The translations under genes and the position numbers were made by a program. Below, piece after piece: positions 12,082 through 24,270 of a DNA stretch of 64,000 bases. The notes under the pieces are model-generated. The model saw only the letters and a program-made list of their open reading frames with translations. It was not told where the DNA came from and did not search any database. The number at the start of each line of letters is the position of its first letter. Within the stretch, counting starts at the first letter, position 1. This DNA is from Bipolaris cookei (Eukaryota > Ascomycota > Dothideomycetes > Pleosporales > Pleosporaceae): NCBI GenBank assembly GCA_002286855.1, contig NRSV01000025.1, forward strand, positions 62,001 to 126,000. Direction: 5' to 3'.

Positions 12082-12613
12082 CTACCCAAAAGCCGGTGAA
12101 AGAGCATACCCTACAACCAACTCCTCTCCTTGCTTGAAACAGCTCCATAGGTTCCCCACGCCCTCATCCAGCCCAGGACTAAACACACTTCCAACATAGC
12201 AAAATACGCTTTCGTGCTCTTTTACTCCTAGTCTCTTGCGCAGAAAACGGACTATGGTTGCAAAATTCTGATTGGTGCTGAGTTTGAAGATGCGCTGAGT
12301 GAGATGCGGGGCTGAGCCTATGGGTTGGAGGCGGATAGTTACTGCAGATGAACGATTTAGCCCAAGGCATATCAAATGGTTGAAGAAAAAATGTTATGCG
12401 GTATGGTAAATTCGGGCAGCAGCACATGTCAAACACGTGGAAGACTGTAATGAGCCAGGCTATACCTTTCAGCACATTGAGATTTCCGGCAGTTTCGAGC
12501 GCTTTGGATGCATCTTTCGGAAGGCTGCTTAGGACGACAGAAGCTGCCATGCTCAATGGCGCTTCCGTCGTGTCGTCTTCTTCTGGTATCCTTTCTTTGG
12601 GTGACTCGGACAT
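12082..12613 (-). CDS. ATG12: Ubiquitin-like autophagy protein ATG12
   Basis: Ubiquitin-like modifier joined to ATG5 by ATG7 and ATG10; the ATG12-ATG5-ATG16 complex drives ATG8 lipidation in autophagosome formation. Two exons on the minus strand, 12613-12466 and 12341-12082, separated by a 124-nt intron (GTATAG...CTGCAG), give 135 residues. Splicing joins NLNVLK to VTIRLQPIGSAP. The ubiquitin fold contains VRFLRKRLGVKEHESVFCYV and GLDEGVGNLWSCFKQGEELV. The C-terminus VGYALSPAFG ends with the glycine needed for conjugation. The N-terminal Ser/Glu/Asp-rich tail is variable, as in other fungi. Confidence 0.95.
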
Positions 12614-13410
12614 GATGTAAATTAGGTGAAGGTTTGCCTCGGTGAGAAGGCGACAAGGCCTCCAGAAACCAAGAAATGGAATTTATCGACGAGGAAAAGC
12701 AAACTTGTAACGAGAAACCCCAAGTGATGCGCTGATTGACACACTGCTAAGAGAGTGTAGGTGAAGGTAAGAGCGATGGTCAGGTGGAAGGCATCAACGT
12801 CGACCTATCCAGTCAGCGCCCCACCACCCAGACTGCATCCCTTACAATGAACCAGCAGAAGCAACAACGTACGATATCACTTTCGTATTGATATCTAGTA
12901 CTCTGCATATCTGAAACAATAGTGATAAAAACATAAGCTCCGGTATTGTGATAATCAGCCCGTTAGTCCGTCATCAAATCCTCTCTTAGTATGACAATGT
13001 CCTTCAAACCACCATGGGTACCAACGCCTATTTTCAAGCACACGTGCACGTGCGCACACCACCAACCAACCGGTTTGCAATCGCAATGACCAGCAAAAAG
13101 GACTACAGGGCCATGATGCAATAGGTATATACAAAAGAACGCGTGTATCGTTAGTGACCAGGGATCGGAGATCGTGGCCTATACTGAGCAAGGAAATGAG
13201 CAGGTTGTGCTAGGTCGCCAAAATGGGAGGGTAAAAGCTGCGCCAGAAATGCTACGATGAACGGGTATTTGCTTGCAGGCAAAAACTGCGAGCCTCAAGG
13301 AGAGAATTGGAAAGGGGGAAAAGAGACCTTTTCGTGGGTATTAGTGGAATCATCCATTACGCCGTGATAGATGCAAGGGGTGACCGTGTATTCTGCATGA
13401 GCTATGAGGC
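12614..13410. other. Intergenic region between ATG12 and DBF4
   Basis: ATG12 promoter and DBF4 3' flank. I see no gene; only short unspecific open frames. Confidence 0.45.
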
Positions 13411-15312
13411 TCACCGACGGTCAAGTTGGGCGAGTAGCTGGTCGAGCTCAACCCAGTTGTCAGTGTTTGCCGCAAATTTGCGGTGCTTGCGGGAGACGAT
13501 GTGCTGTATGCTGTTAGTAACTTGCCCGAAGGGTGATGATCGTGAGTCGTACCTCGTCGAAGTCATTGAACTTCTCCCTGCAGTTCTCGCAGTAACCTGG
13601 CTTCAACTCCTTCTCGACATTCTTGCGTCTGCGGAGAGCTGCGGCTTTACGAGCCTGTCTCTCTTCGTCTCCATCATCATGCATTCGGCCCAAGGTTTCT
13701 TGGGCTTTGCGCTTAGCTGCTCGCATGGGCTGAGAGTATTCCTGGCTAAGCGCGGTCCTGACATCATTGGTTACAGACGAATGGCCACTGTTCGTATTCG
13801 CCGAGGGCATGCTGTTCTTCTCCAGGACCTTTCGTTTCAGCTGGTTGACTTCCTTGCTGTTGCCGGCCCGAGGAGCAGCAGCAGTGGAGGAAATCATTTG
13901 GGAGCGGATGGCAGACGTGACGTTGGACTGTTGCAATCCAGATGCGACAGGCTCACCAGCAATGCAACGGGGCATTGCTCGGATGCTAGCCTGAGCGCTG
14001 CCAAACATAGGTGGTTGGCCATCGGCTGTGTTACAGCGCTTGAGGGGGAGGGCCTTTGGTGGGTCAAGTGGTTTTGCGTCATCAGTCTCTTCCTTTGTGA
14101 TGACAGCGGGGGCACTAGGACGGCGGGCGAGGTTGTTATTCTCAACAAGGGCATTCTTCTCTTCCATAGCAGAGACTGCACGCGTGCGTGGGGCTGCTGC
14201 TGATTGTCTACGACGCGCTTCCTGCTCCTCCTGCTGTCTGCGGCCGAAATGGGGATCCTCCACGAACGGACACTTGCCGTTACCTGAGGCGCGGAACTGC
14301 GGCCACTTGCCCTTCTCTTTTTCGACCTTTTGATATTCTCGGATCATAACTGGTCGCGTAACCTCATCCATGTCATGCACGTAGACATAGTATCCACGAA
14401 GTGGAATCATGTCTTGCGAAGCCATGACGTAGTCGCGATCCAACTTTTCATTTTGCAGTAACCTTTGTAGATCAGGACGGCCTTTGTGCTGCGTAGCCGT
14501 GCTCTGACGCGTGGGGTGGCTGGATACATCTTCACCCGTCTCCTTGTTGAACATGGTATCAATCATCCGCTGCACCTTGTCGACAGACCATATCTTCATT
14601 CCCAGGCTCTTGGCCTTGTACAGGATATCACCACGGTCCGACTTTTCAAGGGCAGCATCGAACACAGATTTCTTGTTTTCAAGCTGGGCGGGGTTGACGG
14701 TTCCTTTATGGGCGGAGGAGCTGCCGTCAATGTCGACGGGAATAGGGCGCGTAGTGATGACATGGGTGACTTCTCGAGAGAAAAATTTGACCTCGCGCTG
14801 TACAATATTAGCAATGAGGAACGTGACAGTAGGGTGAATACGCGTACCGAACCGAGGATGCGGGCTCTGCTCATAAGTTTGTCTTTTTGCGGATCCGAGA
14901 CGCTGTCAAAGTAAAAGGCAAACTGCGGAAAGAGCTTGCGGTAATGGCGCTGCCATTGCCGAATGGTCTCCAAGTCCTGGGCGGCGCGCTGTGCGGCCTG
15001 CTTGGTGGGGGTCTTTGTCTCTCGTGCGGCTTCGAGCTTCCGGGTTAAGGCAGTTGGTTGGGCCCCACTACGACGCACAAGGCCGTGACGACGAGCCTCG
15101 GCATCGTCGACCTCGACCATCTGCTTCTTGGGCGGGGGCTGGCCATAGTTTCCATCACGCTGCTCGCTGGCGTAGGAGCGTTGGCGCTTTCCTCCGATAG
15201 CTGGGGCGCGCATTGGGGAGTTTGTTGCATTTTGAATATTGGCGAGAGGGACGCGACGGCTCGACATGACTGTAAGAACCTGCGGCGAGGGAGGAACAGC
15301 CACTGCTGCCAT
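13411..15312 (-). CDS. DBF4: DBF4-type regulatory subunit of the Cdc7 kinase
   Basis: Activates and targets Cdc7 kinase (DDK) to phosphorylate MCM helicase at replication origins; the Aspergillus member is nimO. Exons on the minus strand: 15312-14848, 14797-13553 and 13503-13411, with introns of 50 and 49 nt, total 600 residues. Motif N (BRCT-like) covers REVKFFSREVTHVITTRP to LGMKIWSVDKVQRMID. Motif M is near LRGYYVYVHDMDEVTRPVMI and the adjacent KGKWPQFR. Motif C is a CCHH zinc finger, PGYCENCREKFNDFDE spliced directly to HIVSRKHRKFA at the end. MSSRRVPLANIQNATNSP starts 15 codons after the first Met, so a start at 15267 is also possible. The order and spacing of N, M and C motifs make the call firm. 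Confidence 0.94.
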
Positions 15313-17792
15313 GCGTAGTTCGCTATTAACAGCAGTGGGTTAGTGTGGGTGAGTAGCGGTACAAGATAGGCTGACGGGAGGGGCAGGTGAGCGTGTGATG
15401 GTGGTGGCAGCTCACGACGCGACGAAACAGGCACGTCAGTAGGGTTTTCAGCAGCGCGTAGCGGCCATGTCGGTAGGGTAGAGTGATCGAGAAACCAGGA
15501 GAGAGCTGTACAGGAGCGGATTGAGCGAGGGAGAAGCGCGTCTGCAGGCCAGGGTCTGCGTTCTTTGACCAAGGAAAGAGAGAGTTTGTTGTGGAGGCTG
15601 GTATGATGATGGATGCTCGCTGTGCGCTAACCCGCATCCGGCACTAGCCCCCAGGTGTCGCGCGAACCACGCAAATAATCTGCCTGGCAACCAAACAACC
15701 GAACCCTTGTTGTCAACATCGTCCATGCACGACATGTTGCTGCGAACACACTAGCCTTCCGCCATCCCCATCCTATCTGTCCTTTCAAACACCTGCTCTC
15801 GGTGATGCTATTGGCACGCGCCCCTACAGGGCTTCTTCCTGCTAATCAAAGCACGACACCCCTTTCCCGTAGCCCGAGTCTTCATCAAACATGCGTTAGG
15901 GGCCTCTGACAGCCCTTCTTGGCGTCGGCCCTTTGTTTAGCCAGCATCTACCTTCGTGGCTACTGTTTCCCCCCGTGTTCCATACACTAACGGCTGCTCG
16001 CCCTCATCGTTGGTGGCACCTGAGGCTGTGAACTGGACCTCCACTACCCGGTTGCCGTCGTGGTCACCGTCGTCCCATGGCTCAAGTGGTGATCTGGCCT
16101 ATCCGACAAATCATCCGGAAAAAGGAAACGCTGCTGTCATATAATCCCAGGCGTTAGCCCAGCCTAGAGAAGTTTAAATGTTACTTATTCTGCCCTCGTC
16201 ATTGGGAATGAATGGCCAATTGATGCGTATCTATGGACATGTCCCCAATCACAGCTCGTAAAGCATATGCATATGACACATGCACCCAGCAAATTACCCC
16301 TTTGAAAGCATTTCTTCTTTCCAAAATCCATTGTGCCAATGTTACGACTCCACCCCAAGAGTACGCAGGGTCCAATGCCTCAAGCGATGATCGAGTCCTC
16401 CTGGACTCTTCTTGTCTCCTCGGTTCCGGTGTCTATTTTCCTTGCTACGTAATTCACAATAGTCGAATTTTCCTTATGCACTGCACAATCCATGCTGACT
16501 ATGTCGTCATCTCCGATAAATGCGACTCTTGAGTGGGACCAGCCGGTCAAATAGAGGCATGAGATTATATACGGGTCATGTGTATTGACCTATATGGCCA
16601 TGCAGGCACTGTATGCAAGTACCATTGGCATCTCCAGGAACTTATCCACAAGGCCAATCGCACTTATGTCAGCGCATGACTAAAGCAGTATGAAGAAGGA
16701 ACATGATCATAGCTAATACGAACAGAGTCGCGGTTACATTGATGAGGTATGCCTCGAACGAATATTGTGAATACTAACATATCCAAGGTTTGCCTACTTT
16801 TGACCTTGCAACCTCAACTCCACCGAGGCCAACGACGGTGGCACGGCAGACAACGATATAGCATTCCTATCACTACCAACTTGCATAGATAAAGAAGGCA
16901 ACTGGCATATTGATCCCGCACGGAAGACGGCTTGGAGAGCGACGCGCTCACACATTCGCTTTTGAGGTTGCGATGGAAAGCTGCACACGGCTACCATATC
17001 ACCGGGCGCGGGATCGACATACGCGTGACACAGAGCGGGAATATGCAACGTCTTCACCACGATTAAGTTCGTGGAAGACCCAGAATAGGTCTCCGTGCAC
17101 TCTGCTTAGCTGCACACACGGGGAAGGCTATTTGAGAAGCCAAATACGACTTTGTTCGCGTGCATAGACACCGCTACGTACTATTTGATGCCACAATTAG
17201 ACCCTGGATATGACATGTGCCAAGACTATGCTGTACGAGAATGCAAAGATCTCAGCACGTGAAGGGCCCGAAGATAAGGAAGCGGAAAAGATCGGGTGAA
17301 AATGCACATGTGATACCGCGCATCTACAGTTGGTCGCGGATGTTGTCAAGTGATGCATAGGAAGTAGGGGGAAAGATAAAACAACAAGAAGACCAAAGGT
17401 TCAGTTAAACTTTACATGATCGAACGTTGCACACACGTTCTTGCCCGATCCAGCTCATTGGTGGTCGGAGGGCGCGGCTATCAGGTGTTGAAGACCCCTG
17501 GAAGGTGGCGTTCTTTCAACGGCGGCGCGCGCTCAACACTTTCACATGCAAGTCGTCTCGCCAGCCTTGGGATTTAGATTTTGACAGATTTGGCATAATG
17601 CAGTCTCAGCGAAACAAAGACAGCCGCTGTGCAGCCGCGAAAACCCAAAGTGACCTCTGCAATTCTTCACAGACCTCCTCGCGCATCCTTTTGCTTGTCT
17701 GTTGTTCTCGCTCATCCGCCGTCAATCGTAGGTGAAGCGCCGCGTTCTGATAGTGTAGGGAGCGTCTACTAGCGGGGTGGTGGTACGACAAA
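15313..17792. other. 2.5-kb region without a supported gene
   Basis: The left part is the DBF4 promoter. The rest has only short open frames with no splice-supported continuity or recognised domain. A lineage-specific small gene or non-coding RNA could be hidden here, but I cannot support one. Confidence 0.45.
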
Positions 17793-18907
17793 ATGCTCCT
17801 GACCGAATCGACAGAATTATCTGCGACTACTTTCGACTCGGTGTCTCCTGCTCAGATCAAAGACAGCAGCTTTCGGCCTAGCATGCTTTACAACATACTT
17901 CCTACCGTGGTGTCGAGTCGCCTACCCACGATACCTTCGCTCCGCCAATCTCTCGGCGATGTACGGAGTCGAACCTATTACAATAAATACGATACCGTGA
18001 TAGAGTTACCACAGCCTGAGACGCCGCCACCAGGCTACTCAACCATGCCTCCAAGCGAGACTGTTTCACTACGCAAACTCTCTGCTGCTTTAGGGGAGGC
18101 AGAAGTCGATTTCGCGGACGATGTGTCCGAAGGCCAGGCTTCTTCAAGGGTCATGCCCTTAGTAGTTCCTGGTGCTCAAGAAACGTGTTCTGGCATCAGA
18201 TGGAGATATGCTGGCCTAGGTACGTGGCAGGCGGTGCCTTGGGGGAAATGTTGTTGCTTACACTATATCTAGGCATAAGTTTGCTACAACAGGCATCTCG
18301 AGAATCAAACGCATCGTCTGGTGGCTTGGACGAGGCGTCTGCAATACTCATTCGACAACTATACGTACATGGCATCACCTATCTACTTCGAGGACTCCCA
18401 GTGAACCTCACGCCAGAGGAAAGGCTGAGTCTACAGGCCGCCCTTCCCCAAGATCTTGTAGAGTCAGTCAGTAATTCAAACACGGGCGCGCTCGTACGTG
18501 CCACGCCACAGAGCTCCGGCCTTGCACAAAGGCCACCACAGAATCCTACTATCATACACCGTATAACGGCAGCGTTTGTCTTACAAACGTTTCTTTTCCT
18601 GCAGTTTCTGCTGCCATACATTCGGATTTTCCTTTCGCATGCGTATCGATTTGAGAGGAAGCACCGAATCACACAGCGAATCATCAACACGAGTGTAGCA
18701 ACTGCCGATGAATTTGGCCAGAAGGCGCTCAGGTTCTCGCAGGTTGTATGTCAGATGAACGATGGCATGGTTGTCCAGACCTTTAACGATTTGACCATGT
18801 GGTGGATAACTGGTGTGACGGGAGGGGTGCAACAAGGCCTCGCCGAGGGTCTCCGAACTATGAAAGCGGCAGAAGGGCAGCGACATGGGAAGACAGAGGA
18901 GAAGTAG
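17793..18907 (+). CDS. Conserved-looking protein of unknown function with one membrane segment
   Basis: Two exons, 17793-18219 and 18273-18907, joined by a 53-nt intron (GTACGT...TCTAG), give 353 residues. Splicing connects RWRYAGLG to ISLLQQASRES. The N-terminal ~140 residues are low-complexity Ser/Pro/Thr-rich. A helical region (SAILIRQLYVHGITYLLRGL) is followed by LTPEERLSLQAALP. A single strong hydrophobic stretch lies at about residues 241-263 (FVLQTFLFLQFLLPYIRIFL). After it comes FERKHRITQRIINTSVATAD and a soluble helical tail. The layout suggests a tail-side membrane anchor. I do not recognise a family and assign no function. Confidence 0.75.
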
Positions 18908-19316
18908 AGGGGATGTTTTTTTTCTATTGGCATTGGGGAGCGGCGTTTGAGCATTTTCACGGTTGCATAGACACATGGCTTTATGAATGGTAACACTCAT
19001 GTTTACTTTTGGATTGTTCTCCAATGTTGTTTTGATGCGCTGGACCCTGAACAGTGGGATTTTGGTGGAAAGGAAGGGCCTTATCTTATCGGCGCGGGCG
19101 GCGGACTTTCTACTAGCATGTGGATTGTGCACGTACCCCATCGAAAAAGTGAATGGCAAAGTTTCTGGCAACTTGACCGCCGCCCATTTCTCTCTTGTGC
19201 CAACCCGCTTTGTTCATTGAGGCGCACAAAAAAAATACTTGTGTTTCTTTTTGTCGCATACTTTCTAGATACCCCTTTCATTTCTTCGGACTGCGTGCCG
19301 TCCCCTCCCCCGCATC
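18908..19316. other. Intergenic region before the DEAD-box helicase gene
   Basis: 3' flank of the unknown gene and promoter of the helicase gene. No gene seen. Confidence 0.45.
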
Positions 19317-21457
19317 ATGTTCAGCGCAGTAAGAAGATGCCCAGCGACCCTCTCGAGGAGTCTGGCGGCAATCTCAACCAGGACACTTCGCGCCCCTCTC
19401 AGTCAGACTTCTGGTCTTCTTAGGATACCGTTACAGTCGTCGCGCCTCGCAAATGGCGCCATTGCCGGCTTCCATCACAGCGCAAAGTGGCAACAGATTG
19501 CAGCACAAGAGGCGGAGCAGAGTGAACAACAGAATGAACCTGTCACAGAGTTCCAGGATCTCGCCACTCGAGGACTCGTCCATCCCAATATTATAAACAC
19601 CATCACGAAACAGATGAAACTCAAGACCATGACGGATGTGCAGAGCAGGACCATCAATGAGGCGTTGAGCGGGGTGGACATGTAAGAAGACCTACTTTGT
19701 TCAAAAGGAACATCAAACTGACACACCACAGCATTGCACAGGCAAAGACTGGTACTGGTAAAACACTCGGTTTCCTCATTCCCGTCATCCAGCGAATCAT
19801 TCAAAATGACCCCAAGCTCGGCGAGAAAGTCAGAGGCTACAAGCGCGCCAAACCCGACGACATCAGGGCCATTGTCATTTCTCCTACCCGCGAGCTTGCC
19901 GAACAAATTGCAGTCGAGGCTAAGAAGGTAGTCTCTGGCACTGGCATTGTCGTCCAGGTTGCGGTCGGAGGTACACAGAAAAGGGCCATGCTTCTGAAGA
20001 CGCAGCGTGAAGGATGCCATCTCATGATTGCGACACCAGGACGACTATACGACATCCTGTCTGACGAGTACTCTGGAATTGCTGCACCACGTCTGAATGC
20101 GCTGGTCATGGATGAGGCGGATCGCCTGCTTGACGATGGTTTCCAAAAGGAGATTGACGATATCAAGACGCTTCTTCCCGACCCTGCAGAGGTCGAACGC
20201 CAAAATCTCATGTTCTCTGCTACGATTCCTCGCGACGTTGTCAACCTGGTTCGCCAAACGATGCGTCCTGGCTTCCACTTCGCCAAGTGCGTCAATGAAG
20301 ATGAGGAGCCCACACACGAGCGCATTCCTCAAAAGTTGGTCATGGTTGCTGGCTTTGAGAACAACATTCCTGCTCTTTACGAACTGGTTCTCCAGCAGCA
20401 CCAGAAGACCCAGGCCAGTGGTGGCCGTCCATTCAAAGCCATTGTTTACTTCAATAGCACAGCCGAAGTTACGCTCGCGTCATCGGTATTCTACAAGCTC
20501 AGCGGCGGCTTCAAGCGCAATACACCTCTGTCCGGCCTCCGTGGATTTGAAATCCATTCCAAGCTCTCTCAAGCGCAGCGAACAAGGGCCGCTGACGACT
20601 TCCGCTTCGCCAAGTCTGGCATTCTCTTCTCGTCTGATGTAACCGCACGTGGTATGGACTTCCCAGAAGTCACGCACGTCATTCAAATGGGTCTCCCTCG
20701 CGAACGCGAGTCGTACATTCACCGTCTGGGTCGTACCGGTCGTGCTGGGAAGGAGGGCGAGGGATGGCTCATCCTGACTCCCTTTGAGAAGCAAGAAGTC
20801 CGCCGTCGTCTCCGTGACCTGCCTCTTGTCGATGCAACGCACGAACTCGAGACTGCGGCCATCGACATGAGCCAGCCTACTGAAGTCCCGGAGAATGTTG
20901 GCAAGATTCTATCTGACTGCGTTGAGGCACATAAGAAGGTTTACCCTGACCATCTTGATGCGGCGTTCCGCGGTCTGTTTGGAAGCTTCCAGTGGTATGG
21001 CGATAAATGGGGCCTGATTGAGGGTGCGAACCGTTTGGCAGAGTTTGGATGGGGAATGGAGACTCCACCGCCACCACCGGCTTCTGTCATGGCTGGCCAG
21101 AGGCGAGGCGGTGGTGGCGGCGGCGGCGGCGGATTTGGAGGTAGGTCTGGAGGTGGCTTTGGCGACCGACGAGGCAGAGGAGGTTTTGGAGGTGACCGAA
21201 GGAGTGGAGGGTTCGGAGGCGACAGGAGAGGTGGAGGCGGCTTCGGTGGCGAAAGGAGAAGCGGTGGCTTTGGTGGCGACCGAAGAGGCGGCGATAGCTT
21301 TGGTGACCGAAGAGGTGGAGGTAGTTTTGGAGGTGACCGCAGGGGGGGAAGCGGCTTCGGAGACAGGAGAGGCGGTAACGGCTTTGGAGGTGACAGGAGA
21401 GGCGGCGCTGGTGGTTTCGGTGACCGCCCCAGAAGGGAACCTCGACTTGACTTTTAA
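19317..21457 (+). CDS. Mitochondrial DEAD-box RNA helicase, MSS116-like
   Basis: ATP-dependent RNA helicase/chaperone expected in the mitochondrial matrix, where MSS116 proteins aid intron splicing and translation. Exons 19317-19681 and 19732-21457 (50-nt intron) give 696 residues. The N-terminus is rich in Arg, Ser and Ala and includes FHHSAKWQQI, a typical mitochondrial presequence region. Motif Q and I: MTDVQSRTI and AQAKTGTGKT, completed by the splice (GVDI-IAQAKTG). Motif II VMDEADRLLDDGF, III FSATIPRDV, V DVTARGMDFPEV, VI YIHRLGRTGRAG. The C-terminal ~130 residues are repeats of GGFGGDRRGG type (RGG box), a non-specific RNA-binding tail. Mitochondrial location and splicing role are inferred from the family. 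Confidence 0.92.
21090..21430 (+). repeat. Degenerate GGFGGDRRGG-encoding tandem repeats
   Basis: The 3' end of the helicase gene is an imperfect array of Gly/Arg/Phe/Asp codons encoding the RGG tail. Such arrays often vary in copy number between strains. Confidence 0.8.
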
Positions 21458-21832
21458 GGGGAAAGGGAAGAGAAAAGGGAAGTTTCTCTGAGCTTGGTCT
21501 CTTCCTCATGAAGTAACGGTCATGCCTCTCTTTTTTGGGGGTTTCTTTCTGTCATCATCATTTGTACTATATACTGTATACCCCCTCCTTACCAAAAAAG
21601 TCTTTTTTTTCTTTTCTCTTCATGTATTTTACGATCACTCGCAGAAGGCATATGGCATGATTTGAATGAAGAACAAAAAAAGAGTAAATATCCTGTATTG
21701 ATTCATATGATGAAATTGAAAAGTGGACGTATATATCATCATCGTCCCTTGCCATCTCTCTCCTCTCTCAACCCCCCCCCCCCAAAAAAAAATAAAACAA
21801 GAAATAAATTAAGACATACTCCCAGATCTCGA
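21458..21832. other. Intergenic region between converging helicase and panB genes
   Basis: Two 3' flanks plus a C-then-A homopolymer run at about 21771-21790. No gene seen. Confidence 0.5.
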
Positions 21833-22919
21833 TCACATCAAATCTGCCTTCTCCCTCTCCTCCTCCACTACCTTCTCAAACGCCTCAAACGCCTCTTTCG
21901 ACATGGGATACGTATGCTTCTCCTCAGGATACACCCTACTCTTAACCTCCTCCCTATACCTCTCCAACGCACCTAGCGCCTCCCCCCAAACATTGCCATA
22001 CTGCTTCACGAACTTGGGGAGGAAGCGACCAGGCGGAAAGTTACCAAGCATATCAACTTGCACGAGGACTTGCCCCGAACACGCATTGCCGGCCCCAATC
22101 CCAATCGTCGGGATACGCAGGTGTCGCGTGATGAGGTCTGCAACTTGCGCAGGCACAGCTTCAAGTACTACAGCGAAGGCGCCTGCATCTTGCACTGCCA
22201 GCGCATCCGCCAGGAGCGTGAGCGCCGAGGCTGTGGTTTTACCCTGGACGCGGAAGCCGCCGAGAGCGTTTTGGCGCTGGGGCGTTAGCCCGATGTGAGC
22301 GAGGACGGGGATACCAGCAGCAGTTATTTTGGCGATTGTCGGGGCCATTTCCGCGCCGCCTTCTAATTTTACGGATTTGACGCGCCCGGTTTTGATCATT
22401 GTAATTGCGGATTCGAGGGCTTGGGTTGGTGAGATTTCGTAGGTGCCCATGGGGAGGTCGCCGACCTGATTTGTGTTGGATTAGTTATTTGACATGGTTG
22501 TTTGAAGAGGGAGAGAGAAGTACGGTAAAGGCGGATTTTGTGGCGCGCGCGACGGATTTACAGTGGAGTAGCATTTCTTCCATCAGGACTTCGCCCGTGT
22601 CTTCCATGCCTAGGGCCACCATGGCGAGGCTGTCGCCAACGAGTATCATGTCCATGCCGGCGTGGTCAGCGACATGTGCGCTGGGGAAGTCATGGGCTGT
22701 AACCATGGTGATTGGCTCGCCCTTGCGGTAGAGTGCTTGCAGGGTGTTAAGGGTGACGGGTTTGCGTGTGTGTGTGGGCGGTGTGCCCAGTGGGGAATGC
22801 GAACTCCATCGGGATTGTGTGGCGGACAGTGTGATGCGCGGTATTGTTAAGGGTGAGGAGGGTTGTGGTGTAAGTCGTGAAGACACCCGCAGTGTCTTGG
22901 ATAGCGCACGCGACATCAT
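21833..22919 (-). CDS. panB: 3-methyl-2-oxobutanoate hydroxymethyltransferase (ketopantoate hydroxymethyltransferase)
   Basis: Catalyses the first committed step of pantothenate (and so CoA) synthesis, adding a hydroxymethyl group from methylene-tetrahydrofolate to 2-oxoisovalerate. Minus-strand exons 22919-22524 and 22465-21833 (58-nt intron, phase 0) give 342 residues. The splice rebuilds AFTVGDLPMGTYEISP. Family motifs: MVTAHDFPSAHVADHAGMD, ILVGDSLAMVALG (substrate and Mg site Asp), VKLEGGAEMAP, VLAHIGLTPQ and IGIGAGNACSGQVLVQVDML. The first ~50 residues (MMSRALSKTLRVSSRL) are basic and Ser-rich, consistent with mitochondrial import as in other fungal PanB. The C-terminus lies 375 nt from the converging helicase gene. 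Confidence 0.96.
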
Positions 22920-24270
22920 GGCGACACCTGCAAGGCTGCAGCGGCGGGGGTGATATTTTCTAAGGGGGAGAAAATGTGTCGCGGCGGTGGGGAGAATAGG
23001 GAAGCAGGGTGGTCAGCCATGATTTGCGGCGGCGAGCGTTCTCTTATGCTTTGGGACAATGTGATGATATCTTCAGCGAAGTTCTGAGCAGACGTTTAGA
23101 ACGAACCGAGGATCATCGTTGGCCGAGACGGACAGGGGGGTGTGGTTGGTTCCTTTCTGGCTAGACAGGTATGTAATCATTGTAATTCCCCGGGATGAAT
23201 GCCGAATACTTAGGCCCTCAACAATCTCCAATAGTTAGCTCCTTGATATTTTTCCTGCTCTTCTGTTTTGCAGTACATGTCCTTGGTAGGGTCGTCGTTG
23301 TCGTCGTCGGACAAGCGGTGAATTGGTGGGCGCAACCTCGGGAAAGCTGCGGCATTGCTCCACACTGATTGGGCCATGCCCGCCTTGGAGTGCCAGAAAC
23401 GGAGTCCGAACAAGAGAGTATGGACGAGTAGAGCAGGCTTGTGGCTGAGGGCCTTGCAGCCTTTTTTCTCTCTCTGCCTACAAAGGCGGTAATGCTTTTG
23501 CACATCGAGTCATGCAATCGAGTAATGACCGGCTGTCCAAGGGGTCCCTGGACTGGCTGAACGATGCATGGATGGATCAGTGGACCATGCCTGAGTACAT
23601 GCATAGCTTTGATGGATTCGAGTATGTATCATAGAGAGAGCATGCAATCTGTAGTGCAGCTCCTTATGCGCATAACGACTTTGGCTGCGAGAACTGTCCA
23701 GTCGCTCGTCATAAGGGTCGTGTCGACATGTTCGAGTACTTGGTTAGTGTGCCTAGACGTTACATGAATGTCGCTAGATAGCGAGCCATTGTGCATCTCG
23801 GCCGTAGAGACTGCACAATAGGTGTGTTTGAAAGTATTCGATCGATTGCTCGGCGGCGTGCGACATCTCGCCGATGGCTGGCCCAGGTGAGACGTGCGCA
23901 AGCGTGACACGCCGCTGCACTATCATCATCGCTCGTGATCTCGTGACGTCTCCCTCATCCTCATGCCTCGCGCCTGCCTGTTCCTGACTCCCAGCACGTT
24001 GCTCTCGACAAACACCACTCCAAAACTCATACACGCAATTCATACTGCACTCGACGAAATCGGCACCCTCATTTGACCAACACACCACCTGCCCTCTCCC
24101 AGCCACGGCGCCCCTCTTCCGCTATCGATAGCCCCGCCGCCCACTCCACAACAGCTCCGCCGCCACTCCGCCCTGCGCGACCACGCTACGAGCTCCCTAC
24201 AACTCGGCTTGAATACAGGCATTGCGAGAACAAGACCTGACATACTCGCCTTTACACGTCCCGCGCCAAA
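22920..24270. other. Divergent promoter region between panB and UBC8
   Basis: 1.35 kb without a supported gene; open frames on either strand are short and have no recognisable domain. Confidence 0.45.

Noticed and set aside
13307..14203. 298-codon open frame on the plus strand opposite DBF4
   Set aside because: Shadow of DBF4 exons 2 and 3; no domain, and DBF4 motifs on the other strand are unmistakable.
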